Of a stretch of 8,266 nt of DNA, positions 6,195 to 8,266 are shown one piece after another (position 1 is the first letter of the stretch; every line of letters starts with the position of its first letter). The stretch is from Desulfobacteraceae bacterium. GTDB lineage: Bacteria; Desulfobacterota; Desulfobacteria; Desulfobacterales; Desulfobacteraceae. The position numbers and the translations under genes were made by a program. The DNA is taken from contig JAGLLQ010000033.1 of NCBI GenBank assembly GCA_023140455.1, forward strand, positions 1 through 8,266. The letters are read 5' to 3'. Below the pieces are notes generated by a model, which saw only the letters and a program-made list of their open reading frames with translations, had not been told where the DNA came from and ran no database searches.

Positions 6195-7658
6195 TTAATT
6201 AATAAATTTTATATTTTTATTTAAATTTTTATTTTTTAAAAATTCAATTGTTTCTTTAGATAACTTCTCTTTAGCAATGAATATTTCTGGTTCAAGTTCA
6301 GCTATGTATAAACCGTTTACAGTTAAAACCTTTTTATCTTTTAAGAAAGATGGATTACGTATGAATGCAACTTCAAGACGTTTGAGGAGTTTTTGTGTTG
6401 CTTTTATCTTCCCTTCCTCTGGTTTAAGAACAATTAAATCATTTCCTTGCTCTCTCATGGCATCAAAAGCACTGCCTTTAATACTGCCAAAATCAATTAA
6501 AAGATCTGGTTTTCCTATTCGTTTAACTCTGCCGACTACAGCGTTAAGCTGAATAGAATTAAACTCAAACTTAACATTTGAATCTTGTGTATACCTAAAA
6601 CCAGCAATGGATAAAAAATTCTTAATAAAAAATTTAAAGTCTTCCAGAGGTAATTTATTGGATTGAGACTTTTTCTTTTTATAATCATTAATTGCTGTTG
6701 AAATTTTCTGAATTTTTACATTTTCCCAACGCTGCTTTAAAGCATTGACTAAACTTTCATTATAGGCATCCTCTGGAATTAATAGTATCTTTTGTCCATC
6801 TTCTAAACTTATCATTGGTGTTATTGAAAGATCAATTTTGGACATATTGTTGTTTTGATCTGGAAAATAATAATTGCCACTGGAAGAGAAAGTGCCTCCA
6901 ATTAGTGAAGCATATTTTTCTAATTGGGTGCTTTGATATTCGTTTATTTTAGAAGGCGCTTTTCTTTTTTTACTGATTTTTGCTTTATGGACTCCCAAAC
7001 TGCTTGCTTGCTTAGCAAAAAGAGCTTGGAACCAGGGTTTTGAAAGTAGCTTTGGATCAGGGAGAAGGATAGAAGAATCTTCATAAATAAGATCAATATT
7101 CTTTATACCTGGGTTTGAAAGCTTAAATGCTTTAATTCCTTGCTGAGTAATACTCCCATCTTTATGTAAAAATTGTTTATCAATCAACCTTGATACACAT
7201 TCTCCCCTGTTCACCTTGTGTGAAATTACATATGGTTTAAACGTTTCAGGCACTTCTGCATAATTAATAACCGGTATCTGGACTATGCCTGGTTCTTTTT
7301 CTTTATAATCATCTTCTTTAATTTTTCTAAGAGGAATTAAGATGGAGGCGCCTTGTTCAATAACATCAACATTGTTAACCCCAGGATTAATGTTGCTGAA
7401 AATATCTATAAATAAAGGAAAATTTTCCGTGGAAATTACCCCTTTTCTTCTAAAAATTTTGTAAAGCCAATCGTCCTTCTGAACAACATAGGGTTCACAT
7501 AAAATCTTTTCTCCTTTATATTCATAAACCTTATATTGTTTATAAGAAGTTTTAATACCGACTTCAGATGCTGTTACTTCCGGGACTCCGGTATATATGA
7601 TGAAAAAAAACAAGAATGCAGTAATAGATAGAATAAATTTAGCTGAAATATTAATCAT
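6195..7658 (-). CDS. Exported LysM-like domain protein with uncharacterised C-terminal region
   Basis: A 487-aa protein with an N-terminal signal sequence: a hydrophobic core at about 8-24 and a likely signal peptidase I site after VTA30. Two divergent, enlarged LysM-like modules follow. The first, at about 57-110, runs from YVVQKDDWLYKIF to INPGVNNVDVIEQGASILIP. The second, at about 146-200, runs from HKVNRGECVSRLI to NPGIKNIDLIYEDSSILLP. Both keep the 'asn-pro-gly ... ile ... gly/asp-x-ile-x-ile-pro' ending of LysM. A basic linker (about 222-240) leads to a C-terminal region (about 283-487) that I do not recognise; it looks alpha/beta, with strand-like ILLIPED and LLIDFGS segments. Peptidoglycan binding in the periplasm is inferred. 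The start overlaps the thrC stop (ATGA) and has a good Shine-Dalgarno. Position between thrC and the TPR lipoprotein, facing pilQ, suggests a T4P or envelope role. Confidence 0.75.
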   Translation of the reverse strand: MINISAKFILSITAFLFFFIIYTGVPEVTASEVGIKTSYKQYKVYEYKGEKILCEPYVVQKDDWLYKIFRRKGVISTENFPLFIDIFSNINPGVNNVDVIEQGASILIPLRKIKEDDYKEKEPGIVQIPVINYAEVPETFKPYVISHKVNRGECVSRLIDKQFLHKDGSITQQGIKAFKLSNPGIKNIDLIYEDSSILLPDPKLLSKPWFQALFAKQASSLGVHKAKISKKRKAPSKINEYQSTQLEKYASLIGGTFSSSGNYYFPDQNNNMSKIDLSITPMISLEDGQKILLIPEDAYNESLVNALKQRWENVKIQKISTAINDYKKKKSQSNKLPLEDFKFFIKNFLSIAGFRYTQDSNVKFEFNSIQLNAVVGRVKRIGKPDLLIDFGSIKGSAFDAMREQGNDLIVLKPEEGKIKATQKLLKRLEVAFIRNPSFLKDKKVLTVNGLYIAELEPEIFIAKEKLSKETIEFLKNKNLNKNIKFIN

Positions 7659-8266
7659 AATATCCCTTTTAAGTTTAATTTTTTGGCAATTTTTTGTGAA
7701 ATATCAGTAACAAAAGTCTTTAATTCATCGGGCTTAAGCCTGTTCTCTTGCGAAGGAACTGGCATACCCTTATCAGGCATAACAAGAGAAGGTAAATTAA
7801 TAAAGTCAAGATTATGTTGAATGTTGAATTCTTTAGGTATCTTTTGCTCAAAATAAAGGTTCTGAAAATTTGAAAATTTTAAAGCATGAGCAGTGGCATC
7901 AACAATGGCTGTTTCATTAGTTGAAACAATTTTCTTTTCTACTGCATCAGCAAGTCCCGCGAGGCATTCACCACCCTGGGTACAGGTGATATGTCCATTT
8001 TGGTTAGCCTCAAGATACCATTCCATAATAGATTGTTCTTTAACTTGAAGAAAAAAAACTCGTTCAGTACCTGCACATTCATTATATTTCTTTGTGAGAT
8101 GAATAACCCTTGGCATTGAAACGGGGTTCCCAATCATGGCAGCCTGAGCAACGCTTGGCTTTACTTCAACTGGTTCAAACGCCCGGTTTGCTTCATCTTG
8201 CTGATAGTACTGGAATACTGGATCTGCATGCTCTGATTGAACTCCAATAATTTTTGGTAAAGATTT
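7655..8266 (-). CDS. thrC: Threonine synthase, C-terminal part (5' end beyond window)
   Basis: PLP-dependent cytoplasmic enzyme converting O-phosphohomoserine to threonine, the last step of threonine synthesis. The frame stays open to the right window edge; codons 8138-8266 extend the protein upstream of the ATG at 8137, so that ATG is internal. 203 residues are visible, beginning KSLPKIIGVQSEHADPVFQY, a stretch typical of the PLP-fold domain. Then come AMIGNPVSMPRV and a conserved NGHITCTQGGECLAGL segment near the C-terminus. The PLP-binding lysine lies outside the window. Length and motifs suggest the long type found in deltaproteobacterial lineages and archaea; another fold-type II PLP enzyme is less likely. 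The stop overlaps the ATG of the LysM-like gene. Confidence 0.82.
   Translation of the reverse strand, partial: KSLPKIIGVQSEHADPVFQYYQQDEANRAFEPVEVKPSVAQAAMIGNPVSMPRVIHLTKKYNECAGTERVFFLQVKEQSIMEWYLEANQNGHITCTQGGECLAGLADAVEKKIVSTNETAIVDATAHALKFSNFQNLYFEQKIPKEFNIQHNLDFINLPSLVMPDKGMPVPSQENRLKPDELKTFVTDISQKIAKKLNLKGIL
7659..7670 (-). promoter_or_regulatory. Ribosome binding site of the LysM-like gene, inside the thrC 3' end
   Basis: The minus strand reads AAAAGGGATATT immediately before the ATG at 7658, giving an AAGGGA core about 5 nt from the start. It lies within the last codons of thrC (Leu-Lys-Gly-Ile-Leu). This fixes the start of the LysM-like protein and supports co-translation with thrC. 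Confidence 0.7.

Noticed and set aside
6277..6552. 91-codon + strand open frame opposite the LysM-like gene
   Set aside because: It is antisense to a well-supported gene, Ser/Leu-rich, with no family resemblance or ribosome site; a shadow of the real coding frame.
7939..8133. 64-codon minus-strand open frame within thrC
   Set aside because: Different frame of the same strand as a convincing thrC frame, with no recognisable protein character.
8135..8137. ATG at 8137 as the start of a separate 160-aa gene
   Set aside because: The frame continues open to the window edge with typical threonine synthase sequence, so it is an internal Met.

Overview
The window is a low-G+C (by eye about one third G+C), gene-dense bacterial chromosome segment. 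It carries the type IV pilus (T4P) alignment and secretin operon pilM-pilN-pilO-pilP-pilQ on the + strand. A three-gene block on the - strand converges on it: threonine synthase, a LysM-like envelope protein and a TPR lipoprotein. Gene order, the lipoprotein PilP and PilQ, and the long-type threonine synthase tail suggest a Gram-negative from Desulfobacterota (Desulfobacteraceae-like, AT-rich). That assignment is an inference from protein character, not a database result.

Positions 1-5391 (+): pilM is cut by the left window edge; its frame is open from base 3, so the internal ATG at 120 is not the start. pilM/pilN and pilN/pilO overlap by ATGA, pilP follows pilO after 8 nt, and pilQ starts 4 nt after the pilP stop, so the five genes look like one transcript. 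The products form a trans-envelope chain: cytoplasmic actin-like PilM, bitopic PilN and PilO, lipoprotein PilP bridging the periplasm, and the outer-membrane secretin PilQ. The operon promoter lies outside the window.

Positions 5392-5412: a 21-bp convergent junction with no recognisable terminator.

Positions 5413-8266 (-): reading leftward, the C-terminal part of threonine synthase (cut by the right edge), then a 487-aa exported protein with two divergent LysM-like modules and an unrecognised C-terminal region (ATGA overlap with thrC), then a 250-aa TPR lipoprotein of PilF/PilW type 29 nt downstream. A lipoprotein with TPRs is the usual secretin pilotin or stability factor, and LysM proteins (TsaP, FimV) couple PilQ to peptidoglycan in other bacteria. 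I therefore infer that the LysM/TPR pair serves the same T4P machine as the operon it faces.

The most interesting non-standard points are the LysM protein with its unassigned C-terminus, a G8 tract inside pilM, a hairpin that would hide the Shine-Dalgarno of the TPR lipoprotein gene directly after the LysM stop codon, a perfect 36-bp-period tandem duplication in the pilP linker, and an A9 run at the pilP end that could in principle shift into the pilQ frame. There is no intergenic stretch over 300 bases, and I see no RNA gene, mobile element or CRISPR array.
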